Source: Anaerohalosphaera lusitana (GTDB lineage Bacteria > Planctomycetota > Phycisphaerae > Sedimentisphaerales > Anaerohalosphaeraceae). Taken from it: DNA of 64,000 nucleotides. The stretch spans positions 2,170,001-2,234,000 of the forward strand of contig NZ_CP019791.1 in assembly GCF_002007645.1 (NCBI RefSeq), in the 5' to 3' direction. A program made the translations under genes and the position numbers. A model generated the notes under the pieces. It worked only from the letters and a program-made list of their open reading frames with translations. It was not told the DNA's origin and did not search any database. Below are positions 1 through 8,053 of this stretch, in pieces; within the stretch, counting starts at the first letter, position 1; every line of letters starts with the position of its first letter.

Positions 1-1
1 T

Positions 2-670
2 GACAGTATTGCTGAGGCTAAGGTGCTGGCTGAGCATGCGGCCGGGCTGGGTGCGGATGCTGTGGCCGCGGTGCCGCCGACGTACTTTAAATGTCCGTCC
101 GTGGAGAATCTGGTGGATTGTATGGCGGAGATATCTGAGGCGGCTGGGGATGCGCCTTTTTACTATTACCATGTGCCCGCGCTGACGGACGGGGTTTTCA
201 GTATGGTAGACTTTCTTAGGCTGGGCGAGGGTAAGATAAGAAATCTGGAGGGGATCAAATACAGTGCACTGACGGTGTTCGAGTGCCAGGAGTGTTTGAA
301 CTATGCGGAGGGCAAGTATAATATTCTGTTCGGCTGTGACGAGATGCTGCTGAGCGGGCTTGTTGTGGGTGTGCCGGGGGCAGTGGGGAGTACGTTCAAT
401 TTTGCGGCGCCGCTGTATAACAAGATAATGGATGCGTATAAGGCGGGCGATCTGGAGAGGGCGAGGGAGCTGCAGCTTCTTTCGGTGAAGATGGTAAATA
501 CGCTGTTCAAGTATCGCGGTCAGCCCGCGTTTAAGGCGATGATGGGTATACTGGGTGTGGACTGTGGCCCGAACCGTTTGCCGTTAAAGAGTCTGGATTC
601 CGATGAGGTGGCTGCGTTGAAGAAGGACCTGGAAGATATAGGTTTCTTTGACTGGGGACGGACGCGGTAG
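2..670 (+). CDS. nanA: N-acetylneuraminate lyase, 5'-truncated by window edge
   Basis: The open frame runs in from the left edge, so the start lies outside the window; the GTG at 23 is internal. The product belongs to the DHDPS/NAL class I aldolases. It cleaves sialic acid into N-acetylmannosamine and pyruvate through a Schiff base. Visible family landmarks are YYYHVPALT (catalytic Tyr region), EGIKYS (Schiff-base Lys) and the GCDEML/GVPGAVGS stretch of the barrel's C-terminal half. The UroD-like gene and Kelch-symporter fusion follow on the same strand, which fits a sialic-acid uptake and breakdown operon. A related DHDPS-family aldolase with another 2-keto substrate remains possible, but the downstream Kelch/NanM-like domain supports the sialic-acid reading. 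Confidence 0.85.
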   Translation, partial: DSIAEAKVLAEHAAGLGADAVAAVPPTYFKCPSVENLVDCMAEISEAAGDAPFYYYHVPALTDGVFSMVDFLRLGEGKIRNLEGIKYSALTVFECQECLNYAEGKYNILFGCDEMLLSGLVVGVPGAVGSTFNFAAPLYNKIMDAYKAGDLERARELQLLSVKMVNTLFKYRGQPAFKAMMGILGVDCGPNRLPLKSLDSDEVAALKKDLEDIGFFDWGRTR

Positions 671-750
671 CTGAAAATTGGACGGGCGTATTTGCAAATT
701 TGAGGAACCTGGTGATTACTCTCTGGGCGAAAGATTAAAGGCTTAGAATC

Positions 751-1854
751 ATGTTGTCCAAAGAACGTGTATTAGCGGCAATCGAACGGAGGCCGGCGGA
801 CCGGATCCCCATTTACGACTCGTTCTGGCTGGACACAGTTGCGAGGTGGCGGCAAGAGGGTCTGAGCGAGGTAGTTTCCGTGCAGGATTACTTCGGCTTT
901 GATATTCACGTGATGGGTATTGATGCGTCTCCACGGTTCAAGCCTGAGCTGCTCGAGACGGACGGTGAGATGGTGACTATTCGCGACCGGTTCGGTTATG
1001 TCGTCAAAAAGGAAAAAAACAAGTCCAGGACGATGATGTATTTATCGCATCCGGCAGAATCTCAGGAGCAGTGGGAATCGGTCAAGAGAGGTTTCAATAT
1101 CGATCCGGACGGCCCCGCGAGAGTAGCGAAGGATCCGTTTCCATTCAAGCTGGAGATGGGCGATTCGTGGCAGAAAGTGTATGAAGATTATTGTGATTTG
1201 CTTGAGAGCGGCAAATACATCCTCGGTTCTGCTTACGGTCCTCATGAGGCTATTCTAAGGCTGCACGGGTTCGAAAAGACGCTATACAGTCTTTGCGACA
1301 GTCCTGGTATGCTTACTGACATGGCTGAGACGTATTCTAATTTTTTGCTTCAGGTAATCAACGAGAGCCTTGAGAAGGGAGTACGTTTTGATGGTCTGTT
1401 TCTTGTCGAGGACCTTGCCGCTACGAACGGCATGCTGTTTTCGCCGGATCAGTGGCGAAATATATTCAAACCGTCGATGGCGAAAATCGGCGAATTCCTG
1501 GCGTCTAACGATCTGCACTTCTGGATGCACTGCTGCGGTAACGCTGAACCTGTGTTTGGGGATCTAATCGAATGCGGCGTGCAGGTTCTTAACCCTCTGG
1601 AGGCGAAATCCGGTCTGGATGTTTGTTGGCTCAAGGATAAGTACGGTGAAGACTTGACGTTTTTCGGCAACATCGATGCGATAAAGATGTCCGGCACGGA
1701 CGAGGAGATCGAGGAGGAACTGCAAAGAAAGGTTACCGCTGCTAAGCAGGGTGGTGGCTACATCTACCATTCGGATCATTCCGTGCCGCCGGAGGTATCG
1801 TGGGGCAGATATAAGCATATTATGGAAATGGTAAGTAAATACGGTAAATATTAG
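751..1854 (+). CDS. Uroporphyrinogen decarboxylase-family protein (UroD/MtaA-like)
   Basis: This 367-aa protein has the UroD/methyltransferase fold. It starts with the typical ERVLAAIERRPADRIP opening. Near residue 250 it has HFWMHCCGNAEPV, which resembles the His-x-Cys zinc-site region of MtaA-type corrinoid methyltransferases more than true HemE. Members like this are common in planctomycete and Bacteroidetes sugar-degradation loci, where their substrate is unknown. It sits 80 nt after the NanA-like gene and 15 nt before the symporter fusion, so co-transcription is likely. I would not call it HemE, because the context is sugar catabolism rather than haem synthesis. A decayed relative occurs at 62938-63157 at the other end of the window. 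Confidence 0.75.
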   Translation: MLSKERVLAAIERRPADRIPIYDSFWLDTVARWRQEGLSEVVSVQDYFGFDIHVMGIDASPRFKPELLETDGEMVTIRDRFGYVVKKEKNKSRTMMYLSHPAESQEQWESVKRGFNIDPDGPARVAKDPFPFKLEMGDSWQKVYEDYCDLLESGKYILGSAYGPHEAILRLHGFEKTLYSLCDSPGMLTDMAETYSNFLLQVINESLEKGVRFDGLFLVEDLAATNGMLFSPDQWRNIFKPSMAKIGEFLASNDLHFWMHCCGNAEPVFGDLIECGVQVLNPLEAKSGLDVCWLKDKYGEDLTFFGNIDAIKMSGTDEEIEEELQRKVTAAKQGGGYIYHSDHSVPPEVSWGRYKHIMEMVSKYGKY

Positions 1855-1869
1855 TGCGGAGCTTTTTTT

Positions 1870-4542
1870 ATGCTGAGGAAGATTTCATATTTTGTTTTGT
1901 TGGTTGTGCTGGTTTTAGCTGCAACGGCAAGTGCCCAGCAGCAGGTTGACAAGGATTATCTGGACTGGTCTCAGTTGCCGGAGCTGCCTGATGAGCTTGG
2001 CAGGGCGGGGGTATTTGTCGGTGTGCACAATGATGCGATGATCGTGGCGGGCGGTGCGAATTTTCCCAAGCCGGTGTGGAGTTCGGACAAGCAGTGGCAC
2101 GACGAGATTTTCGTGCTGACGAAGGATGCGTCGACGGAGAGCGGATTTAAATGGCACGAGGGCGGTAAGCTGCCACGGCCGCTTGGATATGGAGCCGCGG
2201 TGTCAACCGAGCGGGGCGTTGTGTGCATGGGGGGCAACGATGCGGAGCAAACGTACTCGGATGTGTACCTTTTGAGGTGGGATCCTGAGGCTGAATCAAT
2301 CGAAATTGAGTCTATGCCTTCGCTGCCTTCGAACTGTGCTTATAGTGCGGCTGCGCAGATAGGGAATACGATCTATGTTGCGGGCGGTACTAGCGGTCTG
2401 GGGCTTGAGACGGCCATGAAGAATTTCTGGGCTCTGGACATGAGCACAATGGATGAGCCTGAGGGATTCGAGTGGCAGGTGCTGCGTGCGTGGCCCGGTG
2501 AGTCGAGGGCTTTCAATCTTGTCGCGGCTCAGCATAACGGCCAGGCAGATTGCATTTATGTGATGAGCGGCCGGAGGGTTGGTCAGGACGGTGAGGCCGA
2601 GTTTCTGACGGATGTCTATGAGTTCAATCCCTTGCTTTATGATGCTTCGAAGTATGATGCCCAGACGCAGGATTATGCGGGTGAATCCGAACCGTGGAAG
2701 CAGCAAAAAGACGTTCCGCAGTGCGTGATGGCGGGTACAGCCATTGATGTGGGGCAGAGCCATGTGTTCGTTTTCGGCGGTGCTGACGGCAGTATGTGGG
2801 GCAGGGCGAATGAGCTTAAAGACGAGCACCCGGGCTTTCCGAAAAAGCTGTTTGTTTATCATACGATCACCAATTCATGGGTAGAATCGGACGACCTGCC
2901 GGCCAATCAGGTTACGACGAACGCGGTTCGGTGGGGAGACGATCCGGTCAAGGACCCGGTGATAATCGCCAGCGGTGAGATCAGGCCGAGAGTGCGTTCG
3001 CCTAAAGTATGGGCGGCGACACCTGTACCGAGCAGCAAGAATTTCGGGTGGATAGATTTCAGCGTGATAGGTCTTTACCTGGCGGGGATAACCGGGATCG
3101 GTGTGTTTTTCTCTTTTCGTAATAAGAATTCGGACGACTTTTTCCGAGGCGGTCAGCGTGTGCCGTGGTTCGTTGCGGGTCTTAGTATTTTCGCTACGAT
3201 GCTCAGCTCGATCACGTTCATTGCGATCCCGGCCAAGGCGTTTATGACCGACTGGGTTTATTTCCTGGTCAACATGGGAGCGGTTGCAATGGCGCCTGTT
3301 GTGATAGTATTCTTTCTGCCGTTCTTCCGCAAGATCGATGCGACGAGTGCTTATGAGTACCTGGAGAAACGGTTCAACCGGTTCGTGCGTCTGTTTGCCA
3401 GTGCATCGTTTATCTTCTTCCAGATCGGACGTATGGCGGTGGTAATGTATCTGCCCGCGCTGGCGCTGGCGGCGATCACTCCGCTCAATGAGATACAATG
3501 CATATTGATAATGGGCGTTCTAAGTATAATCTACTGCACGATGGGCGGGCTGGAGGCTGTGGTATGGACGGACACGATACAGACGTTCATTCTGCTGGGC
3601 GGTGCGCTGCTCAGTCTGATCCTGATAGTTTATCGCCTCGAGGGCGGATTTGATACGCTTATAAGCACTGCATCTGCAAACAATAAACTTAATCTGGTCA
3701 ACTGGGACTTCTCCTCGGTGAGTTTTGCAACGACTGCTCTGTGGGTTGTTGTCCTCGGCGCCATCGGCCAGAGCCTGATCCCGTATTCTTCCGATATGGC
3801 GGTCGTGCAGAGGTATATGTCCGTCAACTCTCTCAAGAGTGCCCGACGATCGATATGGACCAACAGCATTGCGGTAATTCCCGCATCGATCCTGTTCTTC
3901 GGCGTGGGTACGGCCCTTTTCGTTTTCTACAAATCCAACCCAGCTCAGCTCGATCCTACGTTCAAGAACGATGCGATCTTTCCTCTGTTTATTGCTCGTG
4001 AGCTGCCTGTCGGTATTGCGGGGCTGGTTGTGGCGGGTGTTTTTGCCGCGGCTCAGTCGACCGTTTCGACGAGCATGAACAGCATAGCGACTGCGACGGT
4101 GACAGATTTCGTTCGGCCGTTCAGTTTGATAAGATCGGAGCGAACCTTCTTGCGGCTTGGCAGGGTCATGACGTTTGTGTTCGGTACGCTGGGGGTGACG
4201 CTGGCGCTGATGTTCGCAACTTCAGATATTAAGTCGCTTTGGGATATGTTCATGAAGATTCTCGGCCTGATGGGCGGATCGATGTGCGGGCTGTTCTGTC
4301 TGGGCATTTTCACCACGCGAACGAACGGCCCGGGTGCTGTTATCGGGGCCATCTGCGGAGCGTTGGGGCTGTATCTTGTGCAGGAATATACTCAAATGCA
4401 TTTGCTGCTATATGCAGTAGTTGGTATCGCTTTGTGTGTGATCAGCGGTTACCTGGCGAGCTTTTTGTTCCCGGCCAGCACAACATTTGTGGAAGGTTTG
4501 ACAATTCACACTTTAGAATCAAAAAAAGCCGATTCAAATTGA
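1870..4542 (+). CDS. Kelch (NanM-like) domain fused to sodium:solute symporter
   Basis: The 890-aa protein begins with a hydrophobic signal peptide ending near ATASAQQ. Residues about 25-390 are Kelch repeats (AGGANFP, CMGGND, VAGGTSG, MSGRRVG, FGGADG), like the cyclically permuted mutarotase/N-acetylneuraminate epimerase NanM. Residues about 395-890 form a multi-pass SSS-family symporter with core signature ISTASANN/QRYMSV and SMNSIATA. In this arrangement an exported epimerase domain would hand the correct sialic-acid anomer to the attached Na+-driven carrier. The gene lies 15 nt after the UroD-like gene and ends before a strong hairpin at 4643-4673. Sugar specificity is inferred from NanA next door; other N-acyl sugars are possible. 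Confidence 0.85.
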   Translation: MLRKISYFVLLVVLVLAATASAQQQVDKDYLDWSQLPELPDELGRAGVFVGVHNDAMIVAGGANFPKPVWSSDKQWHDEIFVLTKDASTESGFKWHEGGKLPRPLGYGAAVSTERGVVCMGGNDAEQTYSDVYLLRWDPEAESIEIESMPSLPSNCAYSAAAQIGNTIYVAGGTSGLGLETAMKNFWALDMSTMDEPEGFEWQVLRAWPGESRAFNLVAAQHNGQADCIYVMSGRRVGQDGEAEFLTDVYEFNPLLYDASKYDAQTQDYAGESEPWKQQKDVPQCVMAGTAIDVGQSHVFVFGGADGSMWGRANELKDEHPGFPKKLFVYHTITNSWVESDDLPANQVTTNAVRWGDDPVKDPVIIASGEIRPRVRSPKVWAATPVPSSKNFGWIDFSVIGLYLAGITGIGVFFSFRNKNSDDFFRGGQRVPWFVAGLSIFATMLSSITFIAIPAKAFMTDWVYFLVNMGAVAMAPVVIVFFLPFFRKIDATSAYEYLEKRFNRFVRLFASASFIFFQIGRMAVVMYLPALALAAITPLNEIQCILIMGVLSIIYCTMGGLEAVVWTDTIQTFILLGGALLSLILIVYRLEGGFDTLISTASANNKLNLVNWDFSSVSFATTALWVVVLGAIGQSLIPYSSDMAVVQRYMSVNSLKSARRSIWTNSIAVIPASILFFGVGTALFVFYKSNPAQLDPTFKNDAIFPLFIARELPVGIAGLVVAGVFAAAQSTVSTSMNSIATATVTDFVRPFSLIRSERTFLRLGRVMTFVFGTLGVTLALMFATSDIKSLWDMFMKILGLMGGSMCGLFCLGIFTTRTNGPGAVIGAICGALGLYLVQEYTQMHLLLYAVVGIALCVISGYLASFLFPASTTFVEGLTIHTLESKKADSN

Positions 4543-4642
4543 GTGTGAGTTTTGAATAGGGAGATAGCTTCTAGGCTTCTGGTGGACGTGTGATGGTTGC
4601 GCGCCGAGAGTCGCCACGATAGAGGCAGTGCGAATGAAACAG

Positions 4643-4673
4643 GGACTGGTCGAAGGTGACCAGTCCTTTTTAT
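4643..4673. terminator. Bidirectional hairpin terminator
   Basis: A 9-bp perfect stem (GGACTGGTC / GACCAGTCC) with a 6-nt loop is followed by TTTTTATTATTT on the plus strand. It separates the symporter gene from the convergent PilZ gene and could serve both. Confidence 0.75.
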
Positions 4674-4693
4674 TATTTAGACGGCAGGTCCTT

Positions 4694-5050
4694 TTACAGG
4701 AACTGTACCGCGAGGCCAATGCGTGCTTCTTCGAGCATTTTTTCGCGGTCGACGCGGACGACCTTGCCGGTCTTGATGCGTGCATAGCTGCCTTTTTGTT
4801 TTGCCAGGGCGGCAGTACGGGGGAAGTTCAGCTCGATCTCATGGCCGGGCCTGACGGGGGTGGTCATTGGAACCTCAAGGTAAGCTCCGCCTTTGCTGAT
4901 GTTGATGCTGCTGCCGTTGAAGAACCTGCTGGCCTCGGGCAGCCAAACACTGATGGGCCAAGCCAGTTGCGAACGTGTGTCCTTACGCTGTTCGATTACT
5001 GTTGCTTCCATTGCTCCGGTCTCCGTAAATTTAAGTAGCTTCATCGTCAT
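4694..5050 (-). CDS. PilZ-domain protein
   Basis: This 118-aa protein is a single PilZ domain, the usual receptor for cyclic-di-GMP. The N-terminal basic element (QRKDTR) and the later NISKGGAYLEV stretch match the RxxxR and (D/N)xSxxG ligand motifs. No extra output domain is visible, so it may act as a stand-alone adaptor in motility or surface-polysaccharide control. It is convergent with the symporter gene and shares the hairpin at 4643-4673. The partner is not identifiable from the neighbourhood, although a two-component signalling cluster starts about 570 bp upstream of it on the other strand. Confidence 0.8.
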   Translation of the reverse strand: MTMKLLKFTETGAMEATVIEQRKDTRSQLAWPISVWLPEASRFFNGSSINISKGGAYLEVPMTTPVRPGHEIELNFPRTAALAKQKGSYARIKTGKVVRVDREKMLEEARIGLAVQFL

Positions 5051-5395
5051 ATTTCTTTATCGGCAGTGTTAAGCTGGGCAATTTAGAAAAAATAGGACAA
5101 AAGCGGCTCCAGTAGTAAAAACACCTCGTAACCGCCGGATATAGGGCATGGCTACATGTATTATCGGGCGTTGGGTGTAAATATTTTTGAGGGAATTCTG
5201 CGACTGCAGCGGCTATGGTGACAAGCTGAAATGCTTTAGCGGTTGCTTCAGCATTTCGTGACGGTGTTTGTGACGTCCTTAGAGTGGGCGTTATGGGACC
5301 GGTAAGAGAAAAAATACGTAATGAATTGCAAGGGTTTGGCTGGTTAACAGAGAATCAGAAATTCGGAGGTCATGCCGAAGTGTGTAAGAGACGAA
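5051..5395. other. Intergenic region, nothing recognised
   Basis: This stretch lies between the divergent PilZ and kinase genes. I see no open frame with a ribosome site, no hairpin of note and no clear promoter pair. It must nevertheless hold the promoters of both flanking units. Confidence 0.4.
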
Positions 5396-5575
5396 TAGTT
5401 ACTAGAAGCTGTTTCAAAACTCAGATTTGTCTTTCGGCGGCCCTTTTTCCGTTCGGCTGCGTTGTGCAAAACCGTCAATAGAATAGCTATGGCCGATTTT
5501 ACACGCCTTGCCGAGACGAAAAAATTGCTCGCCGGCAAGCCAAAAGCAGTTTTGAAACAGCTCCTAACTAGTAAC
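5396..5575. repeat. MITE-like imperfect palindrome, about 180 bp
   Basis: The two halves are inverted copies of each other. AGCTGTTTCAAAACT at 5408-5422 is matched by its exact complement AGTTTTGAAACAGCT at 5549-5563. The outer GTTACTAG at 5398-5405 is mirrored by CTAGTAAC near 5568-5575. Inner blocks (CGGCGGCCCTTTTT / AAAAATTGCTCGCCG; CGGCTGCGTTGTGCAAAA / TTTTACACGCCTTGCCG) also pair with some mismatches. The whole unit could fold into one long cruciform. It has no coding capacity of its own, consistent with a non-autonomous element or large repetitive extragenic palindrome. It lies just 5' of the kinase gene, and long alternative starts of that gene would run through it. Confidence 0.7.
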
Positions 5576-5617
5576 ATTGACGGAGAACTTAACTTGGCGG
5601 ATCAAGGATTTGCAAGA

Positions 5618-6811
5618 ATGGAGCAGTGTGCAGATACGGCCAGCGGTTTGCTGGACAACCTGTGTGCGTGCATATATTCCGCGAAAGTCTCGGATGAGGT
5701 GCAGTTTGAATTCATCTCACGGGGCAGTGAGCGGCTTACCGGGCTTGGTGCGCAGAGTGTGATGAGCTCGGCAGGGGGGTGGTTGAGCGTTGTTCATCCG
5801 GATGACCTCGAAGAGGTTGAGAGTTGTTACCGGCGGTATGCGGAAAATGGTGCAGGTGAAGAGATCGAATACAGGGTGATGCATGCGGATGGCAGCGTGA
5901 GATATGTGAAGGATGTTTCTGCTGTCCGTAACGAAGGCAGGGAGGTTTATGTGGACGGCATAGTTGAAGATATGACAGCTATACGCAGGGCCGAGGCTGA
6001 TCTGGAGCGTACACAGATGCTACAGCGGATCGGCGGGCTGGCGGCAGGTATAGCACATGAGATAAACACGCCCATACAATTTATCGGTGACAATCTGACA
6101 TTTCTTTCCGATTCGTTCGGCAGTATTCTCGATCTCATAGAAAAACAAAAGGAGGTCTGTGATGCTGTGTCTGGGGATATAGACGATGAGAGTGCTGCGG
6201 TGCTGGAGTCACTGGAAGAGGCCGCGGATCTGGATTTCCTCAAGGAGGAATTGCCCCAGGCGATCGACCAGAGCAGGGACGGGGTAAAAAGGGTGAGTAA
6301 GATCGTGGCGGCGATGAGGGATTTCTCTCATCTGGATGAGAGGAGGATGGCCAGGGCGGACATCAATAAAGCGTTGGAAAGTTGTCTGGTGATGGTCAGG
6401 AACGAAGTGAAGTATGTGGCGGATGTGCGGACGGAAATGGACCGTGCGTTGCCTGGGATAGTCTGTTGTATCGATGAATTGAACCAGGTTTTTATGAATC
6501 TCATTATCAACGCGGCTCAGAGTATTGAACAGAAGATCAAGGGGACGCATAACAGGGGCCTGATAACCGTGGGGACCTTGGAAGAACAGGACTCTATTGT
6601 TGTGTTTGTGAGCGATACCGGTGTCGGCGTGTCTGAAGAAGTGAGCGGCAGGATGTTCGAGCCGTTCTTCACGACCAAGCCTCGCGGAAAGGGTACGGGG
6701 CAGGGGCTAGCGATGGCAAAAACAATAGTGGAGCGTAAGCACAAGGGTAAGATAGAATTCGAGACCGAGCCTGGTCAGGGTGCGACGTTCAAGGTTTGCC
6801 TACCGAGATAG
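5618..6811 (+). CDS. PAS-domain sensor histidine kinase
   Basis: The product is a cytoplasmic histidine kinase. A PAS fold with PAC motif occupies residues about 10-135. The dimerisation/H-box follows (GLAAGIAHEINTP, phospho-accepting His). The ATPase domain shows an N box (NLIINAAQS), G1 (VSDTGVGVS), an F region (FEPFFTTK) and G2 (GTGQGLAMA). I chose ATG 5618 because AAGGA lies 9 nt upstream and the PAS domain needs nothing earlier. The same frame is open back to TTG 5462 and ATG 5491, but those codons lie inside the palindromic repeat. No membrane segment is seen, so the signal is probably internal. It leads a five-gene signalling cluster on the same strand. Confidence 0.85.
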   Translation: MEQCADTASGLLDNLCACIYSAKVSDEVQFEFISRGSERLTGLGAQSVMSSAGGWLSVVHPDDLEEVESCYRRYAENGAGEEIEYRVMHADGSVRYVKDVSAVRNEGREVYVDGIVEDMTAIRRAEADLERTQMLQRIGGLAAGIAHEINTPIQFIGDNLTFLSDSFGSILDLIEKQKEVCDAVSGDIDDESAAVLESLEEAADLDFLKEELPQAIDQSRDGVKRVSKIVAAMRDFSHLDERRMARADINKALESCLVMVRNEVKYVADVRTEMDRALPGIVCCIDELNQVFMNLIINAAQSIEQKIKGTHNRGLITVGTLEEQDSIVVFVSDTGVGVSEEVSGRMFEPFFTTKPRGKGTGQGLAMAKTIVERKHKGKIEFETEPGQGATFKVCLPR

Positions 6812-6823
6812 AAAGACATGTGA

Positions 6824-8053
6824 ATGGACGAAGGATCGAAAAAGAGAATACTTTTTGTTGATGACGATAAGCACCTGCTTAACGGTCTGCGGAGAATGCT
6901 GCGCAAGATGAAGGACCGCTGGGATATGGATTTTGCTAACGGCGGTCAGGAGGCGCTGGATGCGTTGAGACTCAACAAATATGACGTGATCGTTTCCGAT
7001 ATGCTGATGCCTGGTATCAGCGGTGTGCGGCTGCTTGAGCATGTTCGCGAGCGTTATCCGGGCACGATCAGGTTTATGCTTACCGGATGCTCAAAGGAGC
7101 CCTTGAACGAGCATGCGATCATGTGTGCGCATCAGATGGTGGCAAAGCCATGTGATACTGATGAGCTTATTAACATGATCGAGCATTCGCTTTCTCTGCA
7201 TGACGGAATCAAGTCTCATAAAGCTGCGCAGGTAATGGCTCAGATGCGTTCGATACCGTCGATGCCGAGGATATATCAGCGAGTGATAAAGACGCTTCGC
7301 AAGCCTCACTGCAGTTTGAGACGCGTAGGAAGGATAATTGCAGAAGACATAGGGATGTCCAGCAAGATGCTGCAGGTGGCCAACAGTGCGTTTTACGGCA
7401 AGAGTGGGCACATTGCCGACCCAACGAGGGCAGTTGTTCATCTCGGTTTGCGGACAGTTGAGGCACTGGTTCTGACTCACGGGGTGTTCTCGACGCTTAC
7501 AGAGGAGCAGATGAAAGACTTCTGGGTAGACGGGATCCATGAGCACTGTGTTCGTGTGGGGCTGCTGACCAAGAAGATATGTAAGCTGGAGGGTATGAGT
7601 GAAGAAGAGCTGGAACTTGCGAGTATGGCAGGGATACTGCATGATGCCGGGCTGATGATCCTGGTGTCGGAATTTCCTGAAGAATACCGCAGAGCGATCG
7701 AATTGTCTCGCAGTGAGCATATCTCGATCTATGAATCTGAATGTGAAGAGATAAAGATGACGCATGCCGAGCTTGGGGGTTGCCTGCTGGATCTTTGGGG
7801 ATTGCCCAATGCGATCATCGAGGCTGCGGCAATGCATCACGATCCTGGTCTAAGTGAGGGACGGGGTTTTTCGATACTCGCGGCGGTATATGCCGCGGAC
7901 GTGATCGACCATGAGCTTTGCAGCAGTCCGGGAGGTGGATGGGTCAAAGGAGCGGATATGGAGTACATAGAAAAAATGGGCCTGAGTGAAAAATTGCAAC
8001 AATGGCGAAAATTACATCTTCCAACCGGTGATAGAGAATTAGAGTATGTCTGA
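6824..8053 (+). CDS. Response regulator with HDOD output domain
   Basis: Residues about 1-125 are a receiver domain (LFVDDDK acidic pocket, VIVSDMLMP phospho-acceptor Asp, MLTGCS Thr region, AKPCD Lys). Residues about 145-350 form an HDOD domain (SIPSMPRIYQRV, IAEDIGMSSKMLQVANS, GILHDAGLM). HDOD is an HD-GYP relative without a known universal enzymatic activity and usually scaffolds signalling proteins. The gene lies 12 nt after the PAS kinase and overlaps the next kinase by 8 nt, so the three are surely co-expressed. The receiver is of the RpfG/CheY type, and the kinase upstream is the natural phosphodonor. Confidence 0.88.
   Translation: MDEGSKKRILFVDDDKHLLNGLRRMLRKMKDRWDMDFANGGQEALDALRLNKYDVIVSDMLMPGISGVRLLEHVRERYPGTIRFMLTGCSKEPLNEHAIMCAHQMVAKPCDTDELINMIEHSLSLHDGIKSHKAAQVMAQMRSIPSMPRIYQRVIKTLRKPHCSLRRVGRIIAEDIGMSSKMLQVANSAFYGKSGHIADPTRAVVHLGLRTVEALVLTHGVFSTLTEEQMKDFWVDGIHEHCVRVGLLTKKICKLEGMSEEELELASMAGILHDAGLMILVSEFPEEYRRAIELSRSEHISIYESECEEIKMTHAELGGCLLDLWGLPNAIIEAAAMHHDPGLSEGRGFSILAAVYAADVIDHELCSSPGGGWVKGADMEYIEKMGLSEKLQQWRKLHLPTGDRELEYV

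Noticed and set aside
5284-5577. Two short open frames around 5284-5481 (+) and 5344-5577 (-)
   Set aside because: They lie within or next to the palindrome, lack ribosome sites and resemble no protein.
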